From Opitutales bacterium UBA2995 (GTDB taxonomy: Bacteria > Verrucomicrobiota > Verrucomicrobiia > Opitutales > UBA2995), in the NCBI GenBank assembly GCA_002346535.1, contig DDZZ01000010.1, positions 13,583 to 77,582 of the forward strand: a stretch of DNA of 64,000 nucleotides, read 5' to 3'. The translations under genes and the position numbers were made by a program. The notes beneath the pieces are model-generated. The model worked only from the letters and a program-made list of their open reading frames with translations, made no database searches and was not told where the DNA came from. Position 1 is the stretch's first letter. Every line of letters begins with the position of its first letter. This document shows positions 46,245 through 55,370 of this stretch, in pieces.

Positions 46245-46272
46245 TCGATGCCTAAAGCCCGCTCCTGCATTG
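46245..46272 (-). repeat. REP-like element, copy 5
   Basis: On the minus strand it reads AATGCAGGAGCGGGCTTTAG, then GCATCGA, a variant of the consensus with one extra G and GCAGGAGC for GTAGGAGC. It ends about 17 bases before the enolase-superfamily start codon. Confidence 0.55.
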
Positions 46273-46288
46273 GGATTTTGTTAGTCTA

Positions 46289-47662
46289 ATGGTAATTAAA
46301 GAAGTACAACTTTATTTTCTTCCAGTTACGCTTCGGGTACCACTCAAATTTGGAGCTCAAGTTCTCAAGCAAGTAACCTGTGCAAGAACGTGTATAACCT
46401 TAGAGGACTCAGAAGGAACTCAAACACTGGGTTGGGGTGAATCGCCGCTTTCTGTTCCCTGGTTGTGGCCCTCAGATGTGGAGTATGCCGAACGAGAGGA
46501 GATTCTTAAAAAGTTCTGTATTCTATTGGCCGGTACGTTACGAGAAGCCGATTTGATCGGCCATCCATTGGAATTTGGGTATAATTTTATTGAAGGTCCT
46601 TTGCATAAGATCCTAAACCGGGTGAACGCCGATCGAAGCGAAGGTACTGAAATGCCCCACTTGGCGGCGCTTGGTTGTATGTCACTGTTTGATATCGCCT
46701 GCCATGATGCATATGCCAAGGCCAAAGGTGTGGGTGTCTATGAGACTTTTACGTCCCAGTATTTAAGCCAGGATTTGTCACAGTTTTTTGGGGATAATAT
46801 GTTTTCTGGAAAATTTCCTTCTGACTACTTGGTGTTACCGAAAGAAAAACAACTGCCGGTTTGGCATTTGGTTGGTGGACTGGATCCCATTTCGGAAGAT
46901 GAGCTGACCGGCAGTGAGCCCGATGATGGTTATCCGGTTTTACTCCGAGACTGGATCCGGGAAGGTGGCCTGAATTGCCTTAAACTAAAGCTCAGAGGAA
47001 ATGACCAACCTTGGGATTACGAACGGCTCGTTGCCATTGGAAATATTTGTGACGAAGAAGGTGTTGATTGGTTGACTACGGACTTTAATTGTACGGTCAC
47101 TGATGTTGATTATGTTAACACCATTCTCGATCGTTTAAGGGATGAACATCCCCGAACGTATCAGAAAATTCTTTATGTCGAGCAACCGTTTCCCTATGAC
47201 CTGGAAGCGAATCCCATCGATGTGCACAGTCTCAGTTCCCGAAAGCCGCTTTTCATGGATGAAAGCGCTCACGACTGGCGGTTTGTCAAAATGGGCCGTA
47301 AACTTGGATGGACGGGAGTAGCTCTTAAGACATGCAAGACTCAAACTGGGGCGATTTTGAGTCTTTGTTGGGCCAAGGCGCATGGCATGACTCTCATGGT
47401 GCAGGATCTGACAAATCCTATGTTGGCCCAAATTCCCCACGTGCTATTGGCCGCGCATTCCGGCACGATTATGGGAGTCGAGAGTAATGGTATGCAGTTT
47501 TACCCTGAAGCATCTGTTCCTGAAGCGGAAATCCATCCAGGCCTTTATAAACGTAGCGCAGGTTGTTTGGACTGGTCAACACTTGGGCCGTCCGGCTATG
47601 GATACATGGAGTCGGATATTAACCGTACGCTTCCTGAGGTGGTTTCATTTAAGGCTAATTAG
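46289..47662 (+). CDS. Enolase superfamily enzyme (mandelate racemase/MLE type)
   Basis: A 457-residue enzyme that by family removes the alpha-proton of a carboxylate substrate such as a sugar acid. The active-site pattern is visible: Lys 232 and Lys 234 in LKLKL, metal ligands Asp 265 (TTDFN), Glu 298 (VEQP) and Asp 324 (MDES), and a closing Lys in LKTCKTQ. The length is longer than the usual 370-400 residues, with an insert around 150-215. A cytosolic role in sugar-acid dehydration or lactone isomerisation is plausible given the sulfatases upstream. The reaction is not assignable from sequence. It starts at ATG 46289. Confidence 0.8.
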   Translation: MVIKEVQLYFLPVTLRVPLKFGAQVLKQVTCARTCITLEDSEGTQTLGWGESPLSVPWLWPSDVEYAEREEILKKFCILLAGTLREADLIGHPLEFGYNFIEGPLHKILNRVNADRSEGTEMPHLAALGCMSLFDIACHDAYAKAKGVGVYETFTSQYLSQDLSQFFGDNMFSGKFPSDYLVLPKEKQLPVWHLVGGLDPISEDELTGSEPDDGYPVLLRDWIREGGLNCLKLKLRGNDQPWDYERLVAIGNICDEEGVDWLTTDFNCTVTDVDYVNTILDRLRDEHPRTYQKILYVEQPFPYDLEANPIDVHSLSSRKPLFMDESAHDWRFVKMGRKLGWTGVALKTCKTQTGAILSLCWAKAHGMTLMVQDLTNPMLAQIPHVLLAAHSGTIMGVESNGMQFYPEASVPEAEIHPGLYKRSAGCLDWSTLGPSGYGYMESDINRTLPEVVSFKAN

Positions 47663-47664
47663 AA

Positions 47665-48088
47665 ATGGAATTAAATGATGGCTGGTTAGAACGATCTGGA
47701 TATCAACCGAGCCCAGAATTGGTAGATGGCCTATAGAAGCCGAAGCCTCACATCTACTGGATTGATATCCTTCTCAGCGCGACCATCGTTTGGTTTAGTT
47801 TTTACTTGCCGCACACCATGATGCACTCAGCCAAGAGGAAGGTGCCCTACGAGGAACAGATTTTGAACTCTGTGACCGTCAGCAAAGGCGTGGTGCTGTC
47901 CGTATTGCTGGCTCCGGTTGGATTTCGTTGCCATTAACTGCATCATTTTTCCTTTACTTACGTTTCATGCTTATCCGGAAGTTCACCGACGATTCGTCAA
48001 GGATCTACCTGAGAATCACCCTTATTTTCGGACGTTGGAATCTAATCTTTGGAAACCATTGAAGGAGCTTAGGGCCAACTATAAGTAA
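47665..48088 (+). pseudogene. Fatty acid desaturase remnant with the middle deleted
   Basis: ATG 47665 opens MELNDGWLERSGYQPSPELV and then hits TAG after DGL. The same frame goes on KPKPHIYWIDILLSATIVWF and SFYLPHTMMHSAK to a stop near 47935, with degraded sequence after HSAK. A second frame from about 47960 reads FHAYPEVHRRFVKDLPENHP, then YFRTLESNLWKPLKELRANY, ending at TAA 48086-48088. This matches the ends of membrane fatty acid desaturases. The central His-box region is missing: 424 bases remain of about 1 kb. Confidence 0.75.
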
Positions 48089-48104
48089 TCAATTCTTACC
48101 GTTA

Positions 48105-49655
48105 TCAGGAAATCATGGCTTCGATCAAATAGGGCCCAGGTTCATCGATTCCGCGCTGCAGTTCTTTTACGAAGGATTCCGAACTGTTTACACGTTTTGC
48201 GGGAACGCCCATGCCCTTTGCTAGATCTACAAAGTTCAATTCCGGATTTCCAATGGATAGCATGGGATCGGATTGTGGACCCGATTCCTTTGCGCATAGA
48301 GCTTTTCGCTCAATCTCCAAAATTTTGTAACTTTGGTTATTGAAAATCACATTTACCACGTTTAGCGATTCACGCGCCTGGGTCCAAAGTGCCTGTAGGG
48401 TATACATTGCAGAACCGTCTGCTTCCATTGCGAAAACCTGCCTGTCTGGTGCGGCGATAGCGGCTCCAGTTGCCACAGGCAATCCTTGGCCTATGGATCC
48501 CCCGGTTACATGTAACCAATCGTGCGGCCGGGCGCTTTGAGTAATTGGGCCGGCCATGCGACTCGCCGTTACGCTTTCGTCACTTACGATTGAATTTTCA
48601 GGCATCAGCGCGGTGATCGCCATCCAGACACTGTCTGGGTCCAGATCCCCTTGAGGGAGCTTCGCAGGTTTGCTGGGGGCAAGTATCGGTTCAGTGTCAC
48701 CGGCCTCAAGTTCTTCAAGCAAAGCTTCAATAGCAGCTGGTATATCTTCATGAAGGTCGACAAGAATATGGTCTTCGCAATTGGGTGGTGCAAACCGGCT
48801 GGGTTTGTTGGGATAAGCAAAGAATGCTATCGGATCTCTTGCACCAATTCTAATGATGTGCTGGGTTCCAGCTAACATTTTTAAGGATTTATCCACTGCA
48901 TATTGAAGTCGCTCATACATCGGCATGCCGGCTCCACGCCGGACTTTTGCAGCATACCAGCTGCTCATCATCCGCACACCATAGGCATTGGCAATCTTGC
49001 TGACTTGTACCCCGAGCTTTTCATCGCCCATAACCCTATCTCCTATGAGCAGAACGGTATTCTTATTCTGACGGATCAAGTTTGCAATTTCAGTGATCCG
49101 GTCTGCGGGCACTGATTCGGGGATTATAGAAGGTACGGTCTCAGCAGGGCCGTCCGCTTCTCCCCAGGCGGTATTGGCCGGTAAAATCAAAGTAGCCACC
49201 CCACCTGGAGGGCCCATAGATGCTGCAATTGCTGCGGCGCCGTCTGATGCGATCGATATGGAATTTTCAGATGTCTTTACCCAATTGGACACGGGCCAAG
49301 CCAGACCTTCAATATCGGCAGTAAGCGGTGCATCATATTTCAAATGTTTCGTCGAATGCTGACCGACTATGTTCACTATGGGAGAATAGGCTTTTTTTGC
49401 GTTGTGTAGGTTGGCAATACCATTGCCTAAACCGGGGCCCAGGTGTAACAATGATGCCGCCGGTTTTTCAGCAAGGCGAGTATAACCATCTGCGGCTCCA
49501 CTAACCACCCCTTCAAATAAGCAAAGGATCGATCGCATTTCCGGGTAGTCGTCCAGTGCTGATACAAAGTGCATTTCGGAAGTGCCCGGATTCATAAAAC
49601 AGGTATTTACTCCTCCGTTCAGGAGCGTTCGGACTAAAGATTCAGCGCCATTCAT
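48105..49655 (-). CDS. ThDP-dependent enzyme, acetolactate synthase large-subunit-like
   Basis: A 516-residue thiamine diphosphate enzyme with the three-domain layout of acetolactate synthase, benzoylformate decarboxylase and oxalyl-CoA decarboxylase relatives. The Pyr domain has CFMNPGTSEMHFV and the catalytic Glu in LFEGVVSGAADGYTR (about residue 47-61). The central domain has NTVLLIGDRVMGDE. The ThDP-binding domain shows HVTGGSIGQGLPVATGAAIA and EADGSAMYTLQALWTQARE, then VIFNNQSYKILEIE, in place of GDG...NN. No small subunit is adjacent, so a role in branched-chain synthesis is not certain. It is likely an alternative 2-oxoacid decarboxylase or carboligase. Confidence 0.8.
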   Translation of the reverse strand: MNGAESLVRTLLNGGVNTCFMNPGTSEMHFVSALDDYPEMRSILCLFEGVVSGAADGYTRLAEKPAASLLHLGPGLGNGIANLHNAKKAYSPIVNIVGQHSTKHLKYDAPLTADIEGLAWPVSNWVKTSENSISIASDGAAAIAASMGPPGGVATLILPANTAWGEADGPAETVPSIIPESVPADRITEIANLIRQNKNTVLLIGDRVMGDEKLGVQVSKIANAYGVRMMSSWYAAKVRRGAGMPMYERLQYAVDKSLKMLAGTQHIIRIGARDPIAFFAYPNKPSRFAPPNCEDHILVDLHEDIPAAIEALLEELEAGDTEPILAPSKPAKLPQGDLDPDSVWMAITALMPENSIVSDESVTASRMAGPITQSARPHDWLHVTGGSIGQGLPVATGAAIAAPDRQVFAMEADGSAMYTLQALWTQARESLNVVNVIFNNQSYKILEIERKALCAKESGPQSDPMLSIGNPELNFVDLAKGMGVPAKRVNSSESFVKELQRGIDEPGPYLIEAMIS

Positions 49656-49864
49656 GGTGGTATTACTGGTAAGAGAGAGCCTTATAGATAAGTCGTAAAA
49701 AGTGAACCATCCCTATTTGAAATTCAAGGCTTATAGATCAAAGACCTTATGAGAATGATCTTCACTTTACAAACTGCTGCTGGGAATAAAGAATTATGAG
49801 ATTGATACCTTTTTGAAGTTGTTTCTCTTAAGCCCGGCCGACTTTAGCTTGGTGAAATAAACTC
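49656..49864. other. Short intergenic stretch
   Basis: 209 bases between the ThDP enzyme start and the sulfatase remnant. No feature is recognised. Confidence 0.4.
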
Positions 49865-50250
49865 CCCAACATCATTTTATGCTCATGGACGATCTCGGTT
49901 ATGGGAACCTTGGTTGCTACAATGAGGATTTTTAAATTCTCACACGCAACCTGGACAAGATAACCAATGAAGGAATACGATTTACAGATGATCACAATTC
50001 TTCCGGAGTTTGTACGCCAATACGTTATGCCGTATTAATAGGTCGTTATTACTGGAGAACTCACCTGATAAAAGGAGTGCTTAATGGTTCCTCGCCGTTA
50101 TTGATCGCAGTAGAACATATAAGACTTTGCGTGACCTTCTGCAATCCGCCGGTTATCACATCGCTAAAATAGGGAAATGGCTCCTATTGAATGTACCGGA
50201 AAAGCGGAAGCAGAAAATATCGATTGGTCAAAATCGAAAAAGAATGGAGC
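49865..50250 (+). pseudogene. Sulfatase remnant
   Basis: The plus strand reads PNIILC, shifts frame, then MDDLGYGNLGCYNEDF, a stop, and ILTRNLDKITNEGIRFTDDH. It continues NSSGVCTPIRYAVLIGRYYW, in which CTPIR still fits the CxPxR catalytic motif. Later pieces in other frames (TLRDLLQSAGYHIAKIGKW, then ENIDWSKSKKNG) match the next blocks of the family. The downstream two thirds of the gene are missing; by 50421 the opposite-strand propeller gene begins. It resembles the intact sulfatase at 43213 in this region (GRYSWRTHLKQGVL there, GRYYWRTHLIKGVL here). Confidence 0.85.
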
Positions 50251-50420
50251 GTTTATTTCGTTGGATAATATGAATTTGATCTGGGTCAAACCTATCCATT
50301 TCATGGTGTATAACATCAATGAGATAATCACAAGCATTGCGGAGTGTGTCCATGTGCTCATCGGAAATAACATTTTTCAAAATAAAGTATCCTTAATTTT
50401 CATACTGTTTTTTCTGGCCT

Positions 50421-51920
50421 TCATTTATTATTGTTTACCGGAATTTTGTTTAGGGTATAATAAGCTTCCGGATGCATGAGGTGTTCTCCCTTTTCATTGG
50501 TCACCCCATTCACGTGTAATTCGTGGACGTATAATTCACGAAGCCCGTCTATTTTTAATCGCACGCGCTTTCTGTCATCACTCACCTCAGCTTCCAAAAT
50601 TCGGTTGGACTCTTTTCGGAGCTCCTCACTCCCGTAACTGCTTTGGTAGTTGTAAGTGAAATTGGACATCTGATAAGACTCGAGATTGCTTGCAGAAGCC
50701 GGGTCGACCGGTTGCGTGAAGGTAAGTTCGAATCCATCGGGTTTGGCCCACATTTCTTTAATTTCAAAGGGTGTGACGCCATTCCATCGGACCCGAACCA
50801 GTCCATAGGCTCTGTTTCCAAGAGAGGACCAACCCCTGTTGGTCATTCCGACATAAAGACTGCTGTCCGAACCAAAAGCGAGACGGACCACCCCTGAAGG
50901 GAATTTATTGAGAAATTGAAAGCAGGCTCCCTGATATTCGTCATTCACTTTTTCGAGGAATACACGATTCACGGCCACATTTGAAAATTCACCGATTAAC
51001 AACTGTCCATCAAAAGGACCGAAGGCGCCATCTTGATCAATGACCTGAATGTCAGTACCACTACGACCAATTTTATTATAAGGTAGCCAGACTGCAGGTG
51101 GTACCAGCTCTGGTACTTGAATCAATGCCTCCTGCCAAAAAACCCCATCGGGGATTTCGGCTGAAATTTTCAGAAGAGATTCTGGAAGGTTTTGTGATGC
51201 CAGGCCTTCGATATTGCCATAGAAAACGCCACTTCTGAGATGGTGAATCGGAGTAGCCGCCATCCAAGTGCCTTGTTGATCTACGAAAAATGCATCACCT
51301 TCGAGATTCTTTCCAAGACCTGCCGGTGAACGCATCCCTCCAGCATGTCCCGTCAAATTGCCATTTGGTTCAATGGTCAACCCCCAACCCCGCCAAGCAG
51401 CGTTGTTGTCTGACAAATCTCCCATGTCTACATTTGTCGTTATCCACAGCCGTCCTTGCCCGTCTCGTAATGGGCCATAAGTGTAACCGTGATAGGAACC
51501 AGAGACATTCCAGCCAGATGCCTCCATTAGGTATTCATCGGCTACATCATCACCATTCGTATCCCGCAACCGGGTCAATTCGGTTCTCTGTGCCACGAGA
51601 AATCCGTCTCCATCCTCCAAAATCCCCAGTGGGTCAAGCAGCCCCTGAGCAAATAGTTGATATTCTATATCTTCAAGAGAATCACTTTCGACATTATTGA
51701 TGAACCAGACTTCTCCTTTTCGAATAGTCACTGCCAAGCGGTTGTCTGAAGTCCAGGTCATGCCACTGACTTCCAGGACTAGCCCCTCACTTGGTTTCCA
51801 ATTCTGTGCTCGTGAGGCTGTCTTAGAATTTGCAGTCAATATCTCAAAACGATCGTAAATTGCATCGGCTGTGACAAATCCCGTTGAAACCAAGATGCAA
51901 GCTACGGCTAACCTTACCAT
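50421..51920 (-). CDS. Secreted beta-propeller protein, PVC dehydrogenase-like
   Basis: A 499-residue exported protein with a signal peptide (about 1-18). The main domain reads like the sorbosone/PVC dehydrogenase propeller: GLVLEVSGMTWTSDNRLAV, RKGEVWFINNV, FAQGLLDPLGILEDGDGFLV, TRLRDTNGDDVADEY, GLTIEPNGNLTGHAGGMRSP and DQQGTWMAATPIHHL. The last 100 residues look like an Ig-like strand domain (FELTFTQPVDPASASNLESY and LYVHELHVNGVTN). No CxxCH is present, so electrons would pass to the five-haem protein encoded just upstream, whose stop overlaps this start by 7 bases. The substrate is unknown. Confidence 0.75.
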   Translation of the reverse strand: MVRLAVACILVSTGFVTADAIYDRFEILTANSKTASRAQNWKPSEGLVLEVSGMTWTSDNRLAVTIRKGEVWFINNVESDSLEDIEYQLFAQGLLDPLGILEDGDGFLVAQRTELTRLRDTNGDDVADEYLMEASGWNVSGSYHGYTYGPLRDGQGRLWITTNVDMGDLSDNNAAWRGWGLTIEPNGNLTGHAGGMRSPAGLGKNLEGDAFFVDQQGTWMAATPIHHLRSGVFYGNIEGLASQNLPESLLKISAEIPDGVFWQEALIQVPELVPPAVWLPYNKIGRSGTDIQVIDQDGAFGPFDGQLLIGEFSNVAVNRVFLEKVNDEYQGACFQFLNKFPSGVVRLAFGSDSSLYVGMTNRGWSSLGNRAYGLVRVRWNGVTPFEIKEMWAKPDGFELTFTQPVDPASASNLESYQMSNFTYNYQSSYGSEELRKESNRILEAEVSDDRKRVRLKIDGLRELYVHELHVNGVTNEKGEHLMHPEAYYTLNKIPVNNNK

Positions 51921-54016
51921 TGGTAAAAAAAAGTTCTTTCTAAAGGATCCTCACAGACTTCCTCGTATTTGATAATGTCTTTCGGGTGATTGAGCCTGGG
52001 ATCCTCCAACTGATTTTCGTTTGTATAACGAATCCTTCGTTGAAATCCGACTCTTCCTCTCGGATCCCCCTGGGGGCTAAAACGCTCGAAAACTTCTGCT
52101 CCGTTCAATTTGAGGATAAACTCTGGTATTCCAGCTTCATCCAGCCGGTAGCCCTTGTATTTCGCCGAAGTATCCAATTCCGTTTCCGGCCATCGTATAA
52201 CTTCATCACCTAGGGGTTTTTCAAACTCAGGGAATCTGGAAAACCAGGTTCTGTATGCGTCGAAAAATGCGCCTTTCCAAAGCGCTGCGGGTTGACCAGA
52301 CTTCCCGTCAAAAGCCAGATGAATACCTTCTGGAAATCCAACAAGAAGCGCATGCGTGCCGACTCCCTCAAAGAAGGCTCTCTGCACTACCGGTTTATCG
52401 GTGGGCACAATTTCAAAATCTTTTGTGTTTTTATCGGGAAAACCTTCGGGAGCACCTTCTCCTGAAAGTGCAAAGGCATAAATGGAGGAAATCTGAGATT
52501 CCGTATCTCCTCCCAATATTTCTTTGTTAGAGGCTGCACCGTCTGGCCAAAAAGAGGGCATCAATGTATGATCCCGGTAGGCTGAAGGATTTCGAAGATA
52601 TTGGTGAAGCCAGTCCAGATGAAGACGATCGGGTATTATACTCAAATCCAAACCGGATATCCCCATGGATTTTCTTTTTCCCCAATCATGACAAGTTATG
52701 CATCCGTATCCACCTTGAGTACCGAGAAGCTTCCGACCAACCTCAACATTAGCTGATTGAAGACCGTGAGTAATTGAAGGAACGGAGTTTCCTGCTAACA
52801 TTTCGAAGAGTCCGATAACGCTGGGTCCATAGACAGGCATTTGGGTTTCGATATAGGGGCGAACCTTCAACTTACCTTGCAGGACGCTTCTAAGCCATGA
52901 CGGTTTCAACTTGTTTTCAACACCGGTAAGCGGCGGAGGTATTCTACCACAATCACCCAAATCCCGGTTGCCGGTAAAATAACGTTGTCGAGCCGCATCC
53001 GGTCCTCCAATACCGTCCCGCTCATGACAAGCCATGCAATTCAAAGCCTGGATATGGAGGTTGGCATTGACCGTCGGGTGGTTTTTTTTCGCATAAAAAT
53101 AAGTTTCCAGGGACAACAATTGGGACTTGGATAAAGGATAAGCCGGATGCCTTGGAAACTGCTCCAAATTTCGAAATTCAGCAGGAAGTTGATAGTTTTG
53201 TGGTACTGTCTCTTTTATCGTAGAAATATCGTGACAAGCAGCGCAATTGTGCGATTCGACAACGACTCTTCCTATTTCAGCAAGTGCTGGATCCGGACTA
53301 AATTTGGGGATGCGAGGATAATTATGACCTTCACCATCCTGATGATTCAGAAGGTAGGCAGCGATGTCACCCCCGTCCTCCTTGTCCAGTAAAAATTGGG
53401 GCATTCGACCTTGTGGTCGATATTTATGTACGTTGTAAAGAAAGTCGGATAAGCTGTGGATATCGTATTTCTCTTTCAGTTTGGGAAGAGCTACAGAAGG
53501 GTAAGTAAAATCCTTTTGTTCGGGACGCCCTTCCGGCAGACTGAATTGTTCATTAGGTGCATGGCAGGCGACGCATCCAAATTCATGATACAAGGCCATG
53601 CCGCGTTCAGCATTTACAAATTTGAATACTATTGGCGTACCGTCGGATTCGAGTGACCCTAAAAAGTGGAGTACGGCCTCGATTTCACGATCCCATAAAA
53701 GCATATCGGGCATTACGGTGCCCGGTTTTTTTTCATTGGGATTTTTAAGGAAGGCCCGAACCCAATCTAGTTGGTTGCGCTGAAGGATTCCATTAAGAAC
53801 GGGCCCATTTCTTACAGGGAGACCGGTGGGTTGATCATGGCAGTTGACACAACCCAGTTCATTAAAAAGTAGGCGACCTCCTTCGAATGAAGGTTCACCG
53901 GAATGGAATCGTTCGTAGCCGATAACGATTGGATTGTCCTGTGCAAATCCTTGAAGGACACCCAGCCCAATCAATACGGTGATGATGAGAAATGTTAAGC
54001 CGTTTTCGCCAAACAT
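51914..54016 (-). CDS. Secreted five-haem cytochrome c protein
   Basis: A 700-residue exported protein with a signal peptide (about 1-26). Five CxxCH sites are at 56-60 (CVNCH), 148-152 (CVACH), 258-262 (CAACH), 327-331 (CMACH) and 439-443 (CITCH). Candidate Met ligands lie in VMPDM, RMPQF, TQMPVYG and LMPSFW. The last 230 residues lack haem sites and look like a globular strand-rich domain found in PVC proteins. It probably carries electrons from the propeller protein whose gene overlaps its end. Its start overlaps the end of the TIM-barrel gene by 22 bases, so the three genes are coupled. Confidence 0.88.
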   Translation of the reverse strand: MFGENGLTFLIITVLIGLGVLQGFAQDNPIVIGYERFHSGEPSFEGGRLLFNELGCVNCHDQPTGLPVRNGPVLNGILQRNQLDWVRAFLKNPNEKKPGTVMPDMLLWDREIEAVLHFLGSLESDGTPIVFKFVNAERGMALYHEFGCVACHAPNEQFSLPEGRPEQKDFTYPSVALPKLKEKYDIHSLSDFLYNVHKYRPQGRMPQFLLDKEDGGDIAAYLLNHQDGEGHNYPRIPKFSPDPALAEIGRVVVESHNCAACHDISTIKETVPQNYQLPAEFRNLEQFPRHPAYPLSKSQLLSLETYFYAKKNHPTVNANLHIQALNCMACHERDGIGGPDAARQRYFTGNRDLGDCGRIPPPLTGVENKLKPSWLRSVLQGKLKVRPYIETQMPVYGPSVIGLFEMLAGNSVPSITHGLQSANVEVGRKLLGTQGGYGCITCHDWGKRKSMGISGLDLSIIPDRLHLDWLHQYLRNPSAYRDHTLMPSFWPDGAASNKEILGGDTESQISSIYAFALSGEGAPEGFPDKNTKDFEIVPTDKPVVQRAFFEGVGTHALLVGFPEGIHLAFDGKSGQPAALWKGAFFDAYRTWFSRFPEFEKPLGDEVIRWPETELDTSAKYKGYRLDEAGIPEFILKLNGAEVFERFSPQGDPRGRVGFQRRIRYTNENQLEDPRLNHPKDIIKYEEVCEDPLERTFFYQW

Positions 54017-54918
54017 TCCTTCAAATAATCTCTGGATTTATTGATAGCTGCGGTTATTTCAGAAATCGTTGGGAGAATAGGAATTCCTCGAGGCACCGGG
54101 TGCATGAATATTTGCACCAATCCGTTATACTGAATGTCCCGTAGGGCCGAAATGATTAGATGGTAATCCAATCCACCTCCATATCCGGGCAATTGTTGCA
54201 TTTCAATTTCCTTGGCAACTTTTTCGTAAATACCAGCCGAGTGTTCCTGGAAATACATGAAAGGAATGTTATGGTCTCCCAGATCTCGAATGAGCTGTGG
54301 AATCTCATCCTCATGCTTATAGAGATGGTGGGGTGCAAAGGCTATTCCGAGGTGTTTACTCTTGTTGAATTCTGCGAAATAGCGGATGGAGTCTGGGGTA
54401 TAGAGGACCTGTTTACTGTGATTTTCCAGTGCGATTGTGATTCCCGTTTCTTCGGCTTTTTCCAAGTGGGGTTTCATTTTTTCCAGCAAATCCAGAACTA
54501 GCCGCTTGGCATCTTGACCGGCAGGTTCAGGACGCTTATGGTAGACGGAGCCGCAGACAATGATCTTTCCTCCATACTGTTTCAACCAAACCATTTCCTC
54601 CTGCAATTTAAAAGGCCCCAGCGGATAACAGGTCGACATACTGATCTTGGCATTGTGCTTATCGAGTAGGGCCATACAGGCTTCGTCTCCCATTTCGCTG
54701 ATCTGTTCGCGTTGATTCCCGTGAACTTTGCGCCAGATATCAATAGACTCGCTTTTGGTTTTTTTAATCTCCGGCAAAATGTCCTTAAGAAGCATTTCTC
54801 CATACATGGCCGAATTCAGTACATAGCGGAGTTTAAATATCTGGTGATGGGCAGCCTTCAATAGATCTGGAGTCAATGCGCTGATTCCCAAAATCTTACA
54901 TGCAGTTCTTCTATCCAT
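53995..54918 (-). CDS. Sugar isomerase/epimerase-like TIM barrel, possible Tat substrate
   Basis: A 307-residue xylose-isomerase-like (AP endonuclease family 2) protein. Barrel landmarks are FKLRYVLNSAMYGEMLLKDI, GKIIVCGSVYHKRPEP, GITIALENHSKQVLYTP (metal Glu/His), LGIAFAPHHLYKHEDE (Asp/His region) and MYFQEHSAG with LPGYGGGLDY. ATG 54918 is chosen because it opens MDRRTACKILGIS, a short twin-Arg signal-like start; the frame extends upstream but that part overlaps another gene. Export would place it with the cytochrome and propeller. The reaction is unknown. Confidence 0.75.
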   Translation of the reverse strand: MDRRTACKILGISALTPDLLKAAHHQIFKLRYVLNSAMYGEMLLKDILPEIKKTKSESIDIWRKVHGNQREQISEMGDEACMALLDKHNAKISMSTCYPLGPFKLQEEMVWLKQYGGKIIVCGSVYHKRPEPAGQDAKRLVLDLLEKMKPHLEKAEETGITIALENHSKQVLYTPDSIRYFAEFNKSKHLGIAFAPHHLYKHEDEIPQLIRDLGDHNIPFMYFQEHSAGIYEKVAKEIEMQQLPGYGGGLDYHLIISALRDIQYNGLVQIFMHPVPRGIPILPTISEITAAINKSRDYLKECLAKTA

Positions 54919-54953
54919 TAAACAACAAGTCGCAGAGTAGTTCGAGCTTCGGG

Positions 54954-55370
54954 CTAAAGTGTTTGAATCCAGGCGCCCATATAATTGCCATGGTCGTGAT
55001 AGGTTCTTCCTAATGCCATATCCCCATCGATGACACAAGGTTCATTCACAAATATTCCTTCGCAACCTTCCAAATCAAATTGGCATTTTGGTACGGTTTC
55101 CATGAGGCGTCCGCGAACACAATCGGTGTATGCTGGAATTTCCACTGCATGGAAGACAGTTGGAATAGACTTATTATGATTGAAAAAATATTTCTTGATG
55201 TTCACTAGATCCTTGTCTTTACGAATGTATTTTGGAGGTCTGCCACAGGAAAAGTAAATGCTTAGGTATTCTTGCGGATCCACTTGGGAGAACGGTAAGC
55301 AAACATCAATGGAGTAGCCTTCCCATTCTTTGGTGATGCTCCAAATCGGCTTTATTTTGTTTAGGACCAT
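54954..55370 (-). CDS. Hypothetical protein, 138 residues
   Basis: Not recognised. The protein reads IKPIWSITKEWEGYSIDVCL, CGRPPKYIRKDKDLVNIKKY, FHAVEIPAYTDCVRGRLMET and ends GRTYHDHGNYMGAWIQTL. It has four Cys and many aromatic residues, no signal peptide and no membrane helix. It looks like a genuine protein or the C-terminal half of one. It lies 35 bases before the TIM-barrel start and is probably in the same leftward transcript. Its ATG overlaps the stop of the frameshifted small gene just upstream (ATGGTCCTAA). Confidence 0.5.
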   Translation of the reverse strand: MVLNKIKPIWSITKEWEGYSIDVCLPFSQVDPQEYLSIYFSCGRPPKYIRKDKDLVNIKKYFFNHNKSIPTVFHAVEIPAYTDCVRGRLMETVPKCQFDLEGCEGIFVNEPCVIDGDMALGRTYHDHGNYMGAWIQTL

